Source of the DNA: Aquila chrysaetos chrysaetos
Lineage: Eukaryota; Chordata; Aves; Accipitriformes; Accipitridae
NCBI RefSeq assembly: GCF_900496995.4
Contig: NW_024470397.1
Location: forward strand, 80,071 to 144,070
Length of the DNA stretch: 64,000 bases
Direction: 5' to 3'
Under the pieces are notes generated by a model. The model worked only from the letters and a program-made list of their open reading frames with translations, had not been told where the DNA came from and searched no databases. Positions 45,890-58,000 of the stretch are shown here, one piece after another (the first letter of the stretch is position 1; every line of letters begins with the position of its first letter). The position numbers were made by a program, and so were the translations under genes.

Positions 45890-46553
45890 TGTGGGAGATT
45901 TAAACGGCCCTGAGGAGCACCGGTGACCAGGAGCGCGGCGTGGGTAGCTTGCACAGCCCCCCCTTTCCCAGCTCGGGATGAGACAAGGGGAGTCAAAAGA
46001 ATCTCAGTAGACATAATAAAGGGGGATGAAAGATGATGTTTAGCGCTTACATTGTTGAAATTAGCTGACATAGAGACAGTCCTTGATAAGAAGAGCTGGT
46101 CCTAAGAACCAGCCAATGAGGTAGAGACAGTTCCTGATAAGAAGCAGGAGCTGGCCCCAAGAGCCAGCTAAGACTGGTCTTGCGGCTTGGGTGAATACCA
46201 AGAAATCACTGAGCCTGTGCAAGAAAAGAGGTTACTAGCGGTGACGAAGAGGAGTCATCTATCTTCATCTCTGCGACCACCAGACGACCACCATAAAGAG
46301 GCACTGCGCAAGCGCAGTTGAGAGGAGACTATGGAAATGACCTCTCGGAGCTAATTTTAATATGAAGCGGGGATAGGTCATGCATATCTATAGGCGTATT
46401 GTGAATATGTAACACTTGACTGTATAAACTTGAAGCGAACTGCCGAGTTGGGTGCGCACGACTTTGGTGGGAGTACCCCCCCGTGCTGCCCAGCGCTGAA
46501 TAAACATACCTACTTTACAATCTCACTGATTGTGGAGTCTGTTTCCGCACGTC
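45890..46553 (+). mobile_element. LTR, plus orientation
   Basis: Ends with TGTATAAACTTG (TATA-like), AATAAA near 46499 and a U5 finishing in CGCACGTCA next to CR1. Two related blocks (GAGACAG...TGATAAGAAG) are repeated near 46072 and 46122. The left edge is approximate and no target duplication was found. Confidence 0.6.
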
Positions 46554-47664
46554 AGGGAAGGCTACTCAGTCGTGGGCATGGGCCCAGAGGGAGACCCCGG
46601 TATGGCTGCCACTCAGGGGAAAGCTGTTGTTAGGAAAAATGTGGCAACGCAGACAGAGCTCCCATGTAAATGTGCAGCTGTCCAGGTCTCTGGCTGCAGG
46701 GAGTGCCTGAGTCTATCACTGATGATGGAGGGCAGCGGGGACACCTCTTGTGTGAGATGTGACCAGGTAGCTGATCTGCTCAGCCTGGTGGCAGAGCTGA
46801 AGGAGGAAGTGGAAAGGTTGAGGAGTATCAGGGAGCGTGAGAGGGAGATAGATTGGTGGACCCACACCCTACCATCCCTGAGGCAGAGGCAGCGGATGGA
46901 GGCTCCGCAAGAAGCGGAGGTTCCCCTGCCCCCTTGCCACCAGGCAGGAGGGTACCTAAGAGATGGAGGGGAATGGATACAGGTCCCTGCTCTGGGAGGC
47001 CTCCCTCACCTTCCCAGTTGCCCCTACGCAACAGGTATGGGGCTCCGGAACTTGAGGACCAGGTCAATGAAGATCAGGGTGTAGGTGAAGCCCTATCCAG
47101 GGAGGTGCCTAGGCTCAGTTGGGCAGCCCCACGCATTCTCACAGCCTCTGAAAAAAGAAAAAGGAGGGTAATTGTTGTAGGCAACTCCCTTCTGAGGGGC
47201 ACAGAGGGCCCAATATACAGTCCTGACCCATCCCGCAGGAAAGTCTGCTGCCTCCCTGGGGTCCAGGTAAAAGACATTACCAGGGAACTCCTGGGTCTGG
47301 TTCGGACCTCTGATTATTACCCATTGCTGGTTGTGCAGGTTGGCAGTGATGAGATTGCAGGGAGAAATCCAAAGGCAATCAAAAGGGACTTCAGGGCACT
47401 GGGGTGATTAGTGGAAGGAGCACAAGTAGTGTTTTCCTCAATCCCTTAGTGGCAGGGAAATGTACTGAAAGGAACAGGAAAACATACCTGGTTAATATGT
47501 GGCTCAGAGGCTGGTACCATCGGTGGCATTTGGGGTTTTTTGATCACGGGGAGGTTTACACGGCACCGGGCTTGCTAGTGACAGATGGTACCCAGCTATC
47601 TCAAAGGGGTAAAAGAATCCTCGCTCGTGAGATGTTGGGGCTCATAGAGAGGGCTTTAAACTAG
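46530..47664 (+). pseudogene. CR1 ORF1 (zinc-finger/coiled-coil/esterase)
   Basis: Three overlapping plus frames, 46530-47084, 46853-47407 and 47404-47664. The first has Cys pairs (CRECL, CVRCDQ) and a coiled coil (LVAELKEEVERLRS). The second begins the SGNH-esterase domain, with the nucleophile Ser in GNSLLRG. The third ends it, with DGTQLS where the family usually has a catalytic His after Asp. Frame changes near 47040 and 47405 break it. Confidence 0.8.
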
Positions 47665-50570
47665 GTTTGAAGGGGGTAAGGGATAAGACTAGGTGCACCA
47701 GAGATGAGCCTGGGGGCAGCGTGCCAATGTCAGGGGTGGATTCGATAGGCCGGCTCAATGCATCTCTGCCAATGCACGCAGCATGGGCGATAAACAGGAG
47801 GAGCTGGAAGCCATCGTGCAGCAGGATAGATATGACTTAGTCACCATCACAGAAACATGGTGGGATGACTCCTGTGACCGGAGTGCTGCAATGGATGGCT
47901 ATAAGCTCTTCAGAAGGGATAGGCAAGGTAGAAGAGGTGGTAGGGTGGCTCTCTATGTTAGGGAGGGTTTGGACTGTACAGAGCTACACGATTGTGATGA
48001 CAAGGTGGGGTGCTTATGGGTGAGGATGAGAGGGAAGGCCGATAAGGCAGATATCATGGTGGGAGTCTGTTATAGACTGCCCGACCAGGCTGAAGAGACA
48101 GATGAATTGTTCTACAACTGGCTGGCAGTAGTCTCAGAATTGTGTGCCCTTGTTCTCATGGGGGACTTCAACTTTCCAGACATCTGCTGGAAATACAACA
48201 CAGCAGAGAGTAAACAACGTAGGAGGATCCTGGAGTGTGTGGAAGATAACTTCCCGACACAGCTGCTGGGTGAGCCAACCAGGGGAGGAGCCCTGCTAGA
48301 TCTGTTGTTTACGAACAGGGAAGGACTGGTGGGAGGTGTGATGGTCGGAGGCTGTCTTGGGCTTAGCGACCGTGAAATGATAGAATTCTCAATTCTTGGT
48401 GAGGCAAGGAAGGGGGTTAGCAAAACCATCGCTATGGACTTCCGGAGGGCAAACTTTGGCCTCTTTGAGGCACTGTTTGAGAGAGTCCCTTGGGAGACGG
48501 TCCTGAAGGGCAAAGGGGTCCAGGAGGGATGGACATTCTTTAAGAAGGAAATCTTAACGGCTCAGGACCAGGCTATTCCCCCGTGCCGCAAGTTGAACTG
48601 CCGAGGAAAACGACCGGCCTGGCTGAACAGGGAGCTTTTGCTAGGAGTCAAGAAAAAAAGGAGAGTTTATCATCTCTGGAAGAAAGGGCGGGCAACTTGG
48701 GAGGAGTACAGGGATCTTGTTAGGTCATGCAGAGAGGAAATTAGAAAGGCAAAAGCTCAGCTAGAACTAAACCTGGCCACTGTCGTAAGAGACAACAAAA
48801 AATGTTTTTACAAATATGTTAACAGTAAAAAGAATCCCAAGGAGAATATCTATCCTTTAATGGATACAGAAGGGAACGTTGCCACCAGAGGTGAGGAAAA
48901 GGCTGAGGTACTTAATGCCGCCTTTGCCTCAGTCTTTAATAGGGAGACCAGTTATCCTCAGGGTACTCTGCCTCCTGAGCTGGAAGGTGAGGATGAAGAG
49001 CAGAATATACCCCCCTTAATCCAGGAAGAAATAGTTAGTGACCTACTACACCATCTGGACACTCACAAATCTATGGGACCAGATGGGATCCATCCAAGAG
49101 TACTGAGGGAACTGGTGGAGGTGCTTGCCAAGCCGCTCTCCATCATCTATCGGCGATCCTGGTCAACGGGGGAGGTCCCAGAGGACTGGAGGCTCGCCAG
49201 TGTGACGGCCACTTACAAGAAGGGTCGGAGGGAGGATCCGGGGAACTACGGGCCTGCCAGCCTGACCTCGGTACCGGGGAAGATTATGGAACGGTTTGTC
49301 TTGAGAGCGCTCATGTGGCAAGTCCGGGACAAGCAGGGGATCGGGCCCGGTCAGCATGGGTTTACGAAAGGCAGGTCCTGCTTGACCAACCTGATCTCCT
49401 TCTATGACCGGGTGACCCACCTAGTGGATGAGGGAAAGGCTGTGGATGTTACCTACCTTGACTTCAGCAAGGCCTTTGACACTGTCTCTCATGGCATACT
49501 CCTTGAGAAGCTGGCGTCTCCTGGCTTGGACAAGTGTACTCTTTGCTGGGTGAAAAACTGGCTGGCTGGATGAGCCCAGAGGGTTGTGGTGAATGGGGTT
49601 AAATCCGGTTGGTGGCGGGTCGCTAGTGGTGTTCCCCAGGGCTCGGTGTTGGGCCCAGATCTGTTTAATATCTTTATCGATGATTTGGACGAGGGGATTG
49701 AGTGCACCCTCAGCAAGTTTGCAGATGACACCAAGTTGGGATGCAGGGTCAATCTGCTTGAGGGTAGGAAGGCTCTACAGAGATATCTGGACAGGCTGGA
49801 TCGATGGGCCGAGGCCAATTGTATGAAGTTCAATGAGGCCGAGTGCTGGGTCCTGCGCTTTGGTCACGGCGACCCCGTGCGGCGCTATGGGCTTGGGGAA
49901 GAGCGGCTGGAAAGCTGCCCGGCAGAGAAAGACCTGGGGGTGCTGGCTGACAGCCGGCTGAATATGAGCCAGCAGTGTGCCCAGGTGGCCAAGAAGGCCG
50001 ATGGCATCCTGGCCTGTATCAGAAATGGTGTGGCCGGCAGGACTAGGGAAGTGATTGTTCCCCTGTACTCGGCACTGGTGAGGCCGCACCTCGAGTACTG
50101 TATTCAGTTTTGGGCCCCTCACTACAAGAAAGACATTGAGGTGCTGGAGCATGTCCAGAGAAGGGCAACGAAGCTGGTGAAGGGCCTGGAGCACAAGCCC
50201 TATGAGGAACGGCTGAGGGAGCTGGGGTTGTTTAGTCTGGAGAAAAGGACGCTGAGGGGAGACCTCATCGCTCTCTACAACTAGCTAAAGGGGGTTGTAA
50301 TGAGGTGGGTGCTGGTCTCTTCTGTCAGGTGGCTGGTGGTAGGACGAGAGGAAACGGCCTCAAGTTGCGGCAAGGGAGATTTAGGTTCGATATTAGGAAA
50401 AATTTTTTTACTGAGAAGGTTGTCAGGCATTGGAACAGGCTGCCCAGGGAAGCGGTTGAGTCACCATCCCTGGAGGTGTTCAAAAAGCACGTAGTCGAGG
50501 CGCTCCAGGACATGGTTTAGTGGGCATGGATGACGGCTGGACTCGATGGTCTCGAAGGTCTTTCCCGACC
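46554..50570 (+). mobile_element. Nearly full-length CR1 LINE
   Basis: About 4.0 kb in plus orientation with 5' region, ORF1, ORF2 and 3' UTR (GATGGTCTCGAAGGTCTTTC block at its end). ORF2 has one stop and ORF1 two frame changes, so it is young for a CR1 in a bird. The short ATTCT-type 3' repeats seen on CR1 are not evident. It ends against the CLIP3 promoter. Confidence 0.92.
47765..50284 (+). pseudogene. CR1 ORF2 (endonuclease-reverse transcriptase), one TGA
   Basis: Reads from the endonuclease motif NARSMGDKQEELEAI through an APE-type endonuclease (ITETWWDD, LMGDFNFPD, GLSDRE) and RT ([43 protein letters not shown]) to the C-terminal domain ([15 protein letters not shown]). The only break is TGA at 49571-49573, at a codon likely once CGA, between the RT blocks SKAFDTV and GVPQGS. 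All catalytic motifs are present. The upper start could be a few codons before the ATG at 47783. Confidence 0.93.
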
Positions 50571-50579
50571 TAAACGACC

Positions 50580-50790
50580 CCCCGACCCCCTGACTCCATA
50601 CCGGCGCCCCCCGCCCCGCCCCCTGCAGCCGCTGGCAGCCCCCCTGGCGCCGCCATTGGCCCCCCCCCCAGCCCCGCCCCGCCCCTTCAGGCCCCGCCCC
50701 GCAGTCCCCCCCCAGCCCCCCCCTGCCCCTCCGGGCGGGTCGCGCATGCGCGCTGCGCCCAGCCCAGCCCGCCGGCCGCGTCCCCAGCAG
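50580..50790 (+). promoter_or_regulatory. CLIP3: CLIP3 promoter and non-coding exon 1
   Basis: CpG- and GC-box-rich sequence with GCGCATGCGCGC at about 50742-50753, ending in a CAG|GTACCG splice donor at 50790/50791. The next acceptor is at 52023, just before the first coding ATG. Confidence 0.65.
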
Positions 50791-51019
50791 GTACCGGGCG
50801 GGGGGGGGGGCGGGGGCCGGGGCCGGGGGAACCGGGGTGGGGGACCGGGACCCCTGCCCCAGCCCACCCCACCGCATCCCGGGTACCGCCAGCCCGGCCC
50901 CGGCCCCGGCCCCGGCCCCGGCCCCGGTCCCGGTCCCGGCGCATCACCGCGCCCCGGCCTGGGCCCAGCGCGGCTCCCCTGCCCGTTGCCCCCGCCCCAT
51001 CCTGGTGCCTCGGGCCCGG

Positions 51020-51930
51020 TCGCCACCCGCATCCCAGTATCCCCATTCCAGTATCCCATCCCCATCCCCGTATCCCCATCCCTGTACCCCATCCCCATCC
51101 CCGTATCCCCATCCCTGTATCCCCATCCCCGTATCCTCATCCCTGTACCCCATCCCCATCCCAGTATCCCCTTTCCTGTATCCCCATCCCCTTGCCTATC
51201 CCTGTATGCCATCCCCATCCCCGTATCCCCATCCCAGTATCCCAGTATCCCCATCCCCGTATCCCATCCCCCTATCCCATCCCCATCCCAGTATCTCCCT
51301 CCCTGTATCCCAGTGTCTCCATCCCAGTGTCCCCATCCCTGTGTCCCCATCCCCGTGTCCCATCCCCATATCCCATCCCCATCCCAGTATCCCCATCCCT
51401 GTATCCCATCTCCATCCCCAGTGTCCCCATCCCCGTGTCCCCATCCCCGTGTCCCATCCCTGTATCCCATCCCTATCCCAGTATCTCCATCCCAGTATCC
51501 CATTCCCATCCCAGTATCCCCTTCCCTGTATCCCCATCCCCTTGCCTATCCCTGTATCCCCATCCCTGTATCCCTATCCCAGTATCCCAGTATCCCCATC
51601 CCCGTATCCCATCCCAGTATCTCCATCCCAGTATCCCATCCCCATCCCAGTATCCCCTTCCCTGTATCCCCATCCCCGTATCCCATCCCCCTATCCCATC
51701 CCCATCCCAGTATCCCCATCCCAGTATCCCATCCCCATCCCAGTATCCCCTTCCCTGTATCCCCATCCCCGTATCCCAGTATCCCCAGCCCAGTATCCCA
51801 TCCCCATCCCAGTATCCCCAGCCCAGTACCCCCATCCCAGCATCCCATCCCCATGCCAGTATCCCCATGCCAGTATCCCATCCCAGTACCACCCCAGTGG
51901 GCCCCCCCCATTCCCCCCACCTCCTGTACC
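51020..51930. repeat. Minisatellite in CLIP3 intron 1
   Basis: About 900 bp of ATCCCCATCCCAGTATCCC-type units (basic period about 12-18 bp). Yields long false ORFs in every frame. Confidence 0.95.
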
Positions 51931-52032
51931 CCCATGCCAGGAGAAGGGGTGGGATGTTGACACCCCCAAAAGCCACCAACCCCCGGTGCTGCCCCCCCTC
52001 CCATCACCCCCCTCCCCCCTCAGGCTGTTGCC

Positions 52033-55000
52033 ATGACGAAGGAGCGTGGGGGGGAGCTCCCGGCGGGGGGGGGCACCGACCCCCGACCCCCCCAGCCCCA
52101 TGGTGGAGCGACGCAAGAAGCCGATGGTGCACCCCGCCGCCCCCGCCCCCCTGCCCAAGGACTACGGTGAGACCCCCCCCCCATGCTAAGACCCCCCCAG
52201 CTCGTTGCAGGTGTCCCCAGGGGACCCCATAGGGACCCCTCCAAAAAAAAAAAAGCTGGGGGGGGGGTGCTGGGAGGGGACCCAAGTGGGGATTCTCTGA
52301 TGGCTGATATTGGGTTGAGCAGTGGGGGGGACCTGACACTCCCCACCCCCGCTCTGGGGGGACAGGGACCCTCCCCAGGGAACAGGGGACCCCATGGGGA
52401 CACGGACCCCCCCCAAAAAAAAGGCACACATGGGGGAGGGTCCCAAGTGGGAATTTGGGGGTTCTCTGATGGCTGCTATGGGGTTGTGCATTGCTGGGTG
52501 CCCCCCATGGGGACAGTCCCCCCCCCATGGGGACAGAGTCACCCCTCCCCCCCTTTGTCACAGAGACTCCCCCCATGGCAAGTGACCCCCATGGGGTGGG
52601 CACTGGGGCCCCAAGTGGGGATTCTCCGATGGCTGATATGCAATTTGTGCACCACGGGGTGCCCCTCCACACACACCCCCTCCTTTTGTCCCACCCCTCC
52701 TTGTGTCCACCCCCCCAGCCTTCACCTTCTTCGACCCGAACGACGCGGCGTGCCGGGAGATCCTGCTGGACCCTCGCACCACCGTGCCCCAGCTCTTTGC
52801 CATCCTGCGCCAGTGGGTGCCCCAAGTGCAGCACAGCGTCGATGTGATCGGCAATGAGGTGGGGGGGAGTGGGTCAGGGTGCTGAGGAGGGGGGCTGGGG
52901 GGTCAGGGTGTCATGGTGGGGGCAGGATGCTGGGGGAGCCGTGGGGGCAGGGGGAAATGTATGAGGTGCCATGGGGAGTGGGGGGGTAACTGGGAGCACT
53001 GGGAGGGGGACTGGGGAGGACCGGGAGCCTGAGGGAGGGTACTGGGAGGTCACTGGAAGCACTGGGAGGGGTGCTGGGAGCTCTAGGGAGGATACTAGGA
53101 GGTAACTGGGAGCACTGGGAGGGGTGCTGGGAGCTCTAGGGAGGATACTAGGAGGTAACTGGGAGCACTGTGAGGGGAAATGGTAAGGAGCTGGGAGCCA
53201 GTGGGAGGGTACTAGGAGGTAACTGGGAGCACTGGGGACGTGACTGAGTGCCCCAGGGGAGTTAGTAGGGGGTGACTGGGAGCCCGGGGCGGGGGGGGTG
53301 ACTGGGAGGAACTGGGAGGAACTGGTGTGTAACTGGTGTGACTGTGCAGATCCTGCGCCGCGGGTGCCACGTGAATGACCGGGATGGACTGACGGACATG
53401 ACGCTGTTGCACTACGCCTGCAAGGCTGGTGCCCACGGCGTGGGTGGGTGGGACGTGGGGTCCCCGTGTCCCCCATGTCCCCAGTATCCCCCAGTCCTGG
53501 TGTCCCCACAGTGGCAGTGTCCCCATATTCCCAACATTCCCAGTCCCAGTGTCCTCACAGTGGCAGTGTCCCTATGTCGCCAGCATCCCCAGTCCCACTG
53601 TCCCCATGTCCCCGGCATCCCCATGTCCCCAGTAACCCCGGTCCCCAGCATTCCCATGTCCCTGGTGTCCCCAGTCCCAGCATCCCCAGTCCCAGTGTCC
53701 CCATGTCCCTAGTGTCCCTAGTCCCAGTGTCCTCATGTCACCAGTATCCCCAGTCCCACCATCCCTATCTCCCCAGTGTCCCCACAGTGGCAGTGTCCCC
53801 ATGTCCCCAGCATCCCCCGTCCCAGTGTCCCCATGTCCCCAGCATCCCCAGTACCTGGCATCCCCAGTCCCACTGTCCCTACGTCCCCATGCCTGCTCTC
53901 CCCACCACCCCCAGTGCCCCCTCCCCCCCCCCACCCAGGGCAGCACCATCCCCCCATCCCCATCCCCACGGCGGGTGCCCCCCGGGTGATGTCCCGGTCC
54001 CCATGCCGGGTGTTGCGGACTCCCAGGGGACCCGGCAGCGGCAGTGCGTCTGTCCACGCGGCTGCTTGCACTGGGGGGGGATGTGACGCTGCGGAGCCGC
54101 TGGACCCACATGAACGCCCTCCACTACGCCGCCTACTTCGACGTCCCCGAGCTCATCCGCACACTCCTGCGGGCGGCAGCCCCCCGAGGTGAGGGGTCCC
54201 CCCACACCAGGGTCCCTTGGGGGCAGGACACTGGGGGGCCCTGGAGGGAAGAGCATTGGGGTCCCCTAGGGGAAGGACACTGGGGTCCCTTGGGGGGGCA
54301 GGACACTGGGGTCCCAGGGGAGCAGGACACTGGGGACACTGGGGAAAGGACACTGGGGTTCCAGGGGAAGGACATGGGGGTCCCAGGGGTGCAGGACATT
54401 GGGGTCCTCAGGGGCAGGACGCTTGGGTCCCTTGGGGGGCAGGAGATTGGGGTCCCAGGGGATAAGGACACTGGGGTCCCTGGGGGAAGGACAGTGGGGG
54501 CCCCTGGGGAAAGGACATTGGGGTCCCTGGGCGCAGGACATTGGGGTCCCCTGGGGAAGGACACTGGGGTCCCTTGGGAGCAGGACACTGGGGTTCCAGG
54601 GGATAAGGACACTGGGGTCCCTGGAGAAAAGAGCATTGGGTCGCTGAGGGGAAAGACACTGGGGTCCCCAGGGGGCAGGACATCGGGATCCCCTGGGGAA
54701 AGGACACTGGGGTCCCTTGGGGGAAGGACATTGGGGTCCCTAGGGGAGCAGGACATTGGGGTCCCAGGGGCACAGGACATTGGGGTTCTTAGGGGGAGAA
54801 CATTGGGGTCCCGGGAGGCAAGAACACTGGGGTCCTCTGGGCTGCAGGACATGGGTGTCCCCAGGGCCAGGACGCCGGGGTCCCCAGTGGGGGTCGGGAC
54901 ACTGCGGTCCCATAGGACAGGGTGCTGGTGTCTGTGGGGCCAGGAGCCCAGGTTCCCCCTGCAGCCCCCCTCCTCTCTCTCCGGGGTGGGCCGTGCCTCA

Positions 55001-58000
55001 GTTTCCCCCCACAGTGCTGCACTCGACCTGCAGCGACTTCAGCCACGGGACGGCACTGCACATTGCTGCCTCCAACCTCTGCCTGGGGGCTGTGCGCTGC
55101 CTGCTGGAGCACGGGGCCGATCCTGCCCTCCGGGTACCGCGGGGGTTGGGGGGGGGCATCGGGGGGGTTGGGGGATTGGGGGGTATCGGGGTCACTGGGA
55201 GGGGTTGGGGTTTTGGGGGTGTAATGGTGTACTGAGATGTTGTGGGGAATTGGGAGGGATTGGGGTAGTGGGGGGAGATTGGGATGGGGGTGGGGGATGC
55301 TGGGGGGGGATTAGGATGTTGGGGGTGTTGAGGAGTGTTGGGGGGGATTGGGAGGGATTGGGGGATTGAGGGGTGTTGGGGCATATTGAGTTATTGGGAG
55401 GATTGGGAGGGATTGGGGTACTGGGGGGTATTGAGGGGTGTTGGGGGGGATTGGGGTACTGGGGAGTGTTGGAGTGTATTGGGAGGGATTGGGGTATTGG
55501 GGGGTGTAATGGGGTATTGAGGGGGATTGGGGGGATTGGGAGGGACTGGGGTACAGGGGGTATTAAGAGGGGTGGAGGGACTGTGTGGGATTGGGAGGGA
55601 TTGCTATACTGGGGGTATTGCAGCATTTTGGCGTTACTGGGGGGTATTTGGGATATTGGGGGGTATTGGGATCCTGGGGCTTCTGAGGGGTATTAGAAGC
55701 ATTGGGAGGGATTGGGGTATTGGGGGGCTACTTGGGTTTTTGGGGGTATTAGGAATATTCAGGGTATTGGGGGCAGGGGGGGATTGGGAGGGACTGGGGT
55801 ATGGAGGGGTGTTGGAATTAGGGGGATTGGGGGGTATGGGGGCTTTTGGGGGTATTGGGCATACTGAGGGTTACTGGGGTATCAGAGGCACTGGGGAATT
55901 GGGGGGGTACTGGGCAGGTATTGGGGCTATTGGAAGGGGCTGGGAGGGGTTGGGGGGGATTGGGGGGTGATTGGGAGGAATTGGGAAAGACTGGGGTATT
56001 GGAGTATTGGGGGTACCGAGGGGTATTGGAGTTCTTGGGAGGGATTGGGGGTACAGGGAGGTATTGGGGGTACTGGGGGGTATTGGGGGCATTGGGACAG
56101 ATTGGAGTTTTGGGAGGTATTAGGAATATTTGGGGTATTTGGGGCATGGGGCTATTGGGGATATTGAGGGGGATTGGGAGGGATTAGGGGGGCTGGGGGG
56201 TATTGCGGGGCCTGGGGGCTATTGGGGTGTCAGAGCTATTGGGGGTACAGAGGGGTACGGGGGGGCATGGGGGTACCAGCATTATTGTGGGCATCACATT
56301 ATTGTGGGTCTCAGGGGGCTGTGATGACACCCAGGGGTGTCAGGGTGCCACATGGGTGCCTTCTCCCACCAGTTACCCCCAAACAGACCCCCACCCTTTT
56401 TTTTTCCCACCCGCCCCCCCACAGAACAGCAAGGGTCAGGTGGCGGCCGAGGTGGTGCCGGACCCTACGGACATGGCGCTGGACAAGGCGGAGGCGGCGC
56501 TGGCGGCGCGGGAGCTGCGACAGCTGCTGCTGGATGCCGTCCCCCTGAGCTGCAGCCTCCCCCGCGTCACCCTGCCCAACTACGACAACCTACCCGGGAA
56601 CCTCATGCTGCTCTGCCTCGGCCTCCAGCTGGGCGACCGCGTCCAAGTTGACGGTGGAAAGGTGGGGGGGATGCGAGTGGGGGACGTAGGGACGGGGCGG
56701 GGGGGGGGCGGCACCCAAACGGGGTGCAGGCAGCACCCATACAATGGCAGGATGCTCTGCGTGGGGGGAACTGGGCTCCAGAGTGGGTTTTGGGGGTGAA
56801 TAGTGGGGTTTTGGGGTGGATAGATGGGGTTTCAGGGTGCACAGATTTGTGGGGGGCTGGGGGGGGTCCCAGGGGTGCTGGGGCGCAGCAGCACCCAAGC
56901 GGGATGCAGGCAGCACCCGTGGAATGGCAGGATGCTCTGTGTGGGAATGAAGGTATGGCATGGGGGGAACTGGGGGTGAAAGGAGGGGTTTGGGGTACAT
57001 AATGGGGTTTTGGGTTAGATAGAGGGGGTTTTAGGTTGCACAGATGGTTTTGGGGGGGTCCCAGGGGTGCAGGGGTGCAGCAGCACCCAAGGTGGGGGGG
57101 GCGCAGGCAGGACCCGTGCAACCACAGGATGTTCTGCGTGGGGATGCAGGCATGGCATGGGAAGTATTTGGGATCAGAAGTGGGTTTTGGAGTGAATAAT
57201 GGGGTTTTGGGGTGCATAGAAGGTTTTGGGGTGCACAGAGATGTTCCTGGGGTACACACGGGTGGTGGGACCCCCAGGGGTGCAAGGACCCAGCAGCACC
57301 CAGCCCCAGTGCAGCCATCTGCTGCACCCTCCACATCGGAAGGGGGATAATGAAGATTTTGGGGGTGGAGGGGAGGATCTGGGGGGTGCAGGGGTCACCC
57401 AGGGCTGCCATGTCGTGTCCCCCCCCCAAGGTGGGGACCCTGCGTTTCTGCGGCACCACGGCGTTTGCCAGCGGGCAGTGGGCTGGAGTGGAGCTGGACG
57501 AGCCTGAGGGCAAGAACGACGGCAGCGTGGGGGGGGGTCCGCTACTTCATCTGCCCCCCCAAACAGGGTAGGGACCCCAGGGACCCCGGGGGTGGGGGCA
57601 CAGGACCCAGATGCCTGGGTCCCTTGGGGACACCCCCGGATGTCCTGGTCCCTCTGGGGATGGATGGTGGGACATTGGGGGGGGAATCCCCTGGCGGGGG
57701 GGCGGCGCTTGGCTGGCTGGGACCCTTTTTTGGGGGGGCATGGGGGGGGTGGTGGTGTCAGTTAGGCTCCTGTGTCCCTGGGATGTAGTGGGTTATAGTG
57801 GGTTACACTGGTCTGTACTGGTGCATACAAGTCTGCCTGGATGGCTGGTACTGGCATACTGCATGGTAATAACCCATACTGGTGTGTACTGGTCCATACT
57901 GGTCCATACTGGTGTGTAGTGGTCCACACTGGTGTGTGTACTGGTCCATACTGGTGTGTACTGGTCCACACCGGTGTGTGTACTGGTCCACACTGGTGTG

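Noticed and set aside
50517-52232. ORFs of 330-476 codons rich in Pro-Ser-Ile or Gly-Asp-Trp
   Set aside because: Translation of the ATCCCCATCCC minisatellite in CLIP3 intron 1. No domain and equally open on both strands.
54044-55369. 441-codon plus ORF containing an ankyrin segment
   Set aside because: Only the two true CLIP3 exons inside it match the family. The rest is intron repeat.
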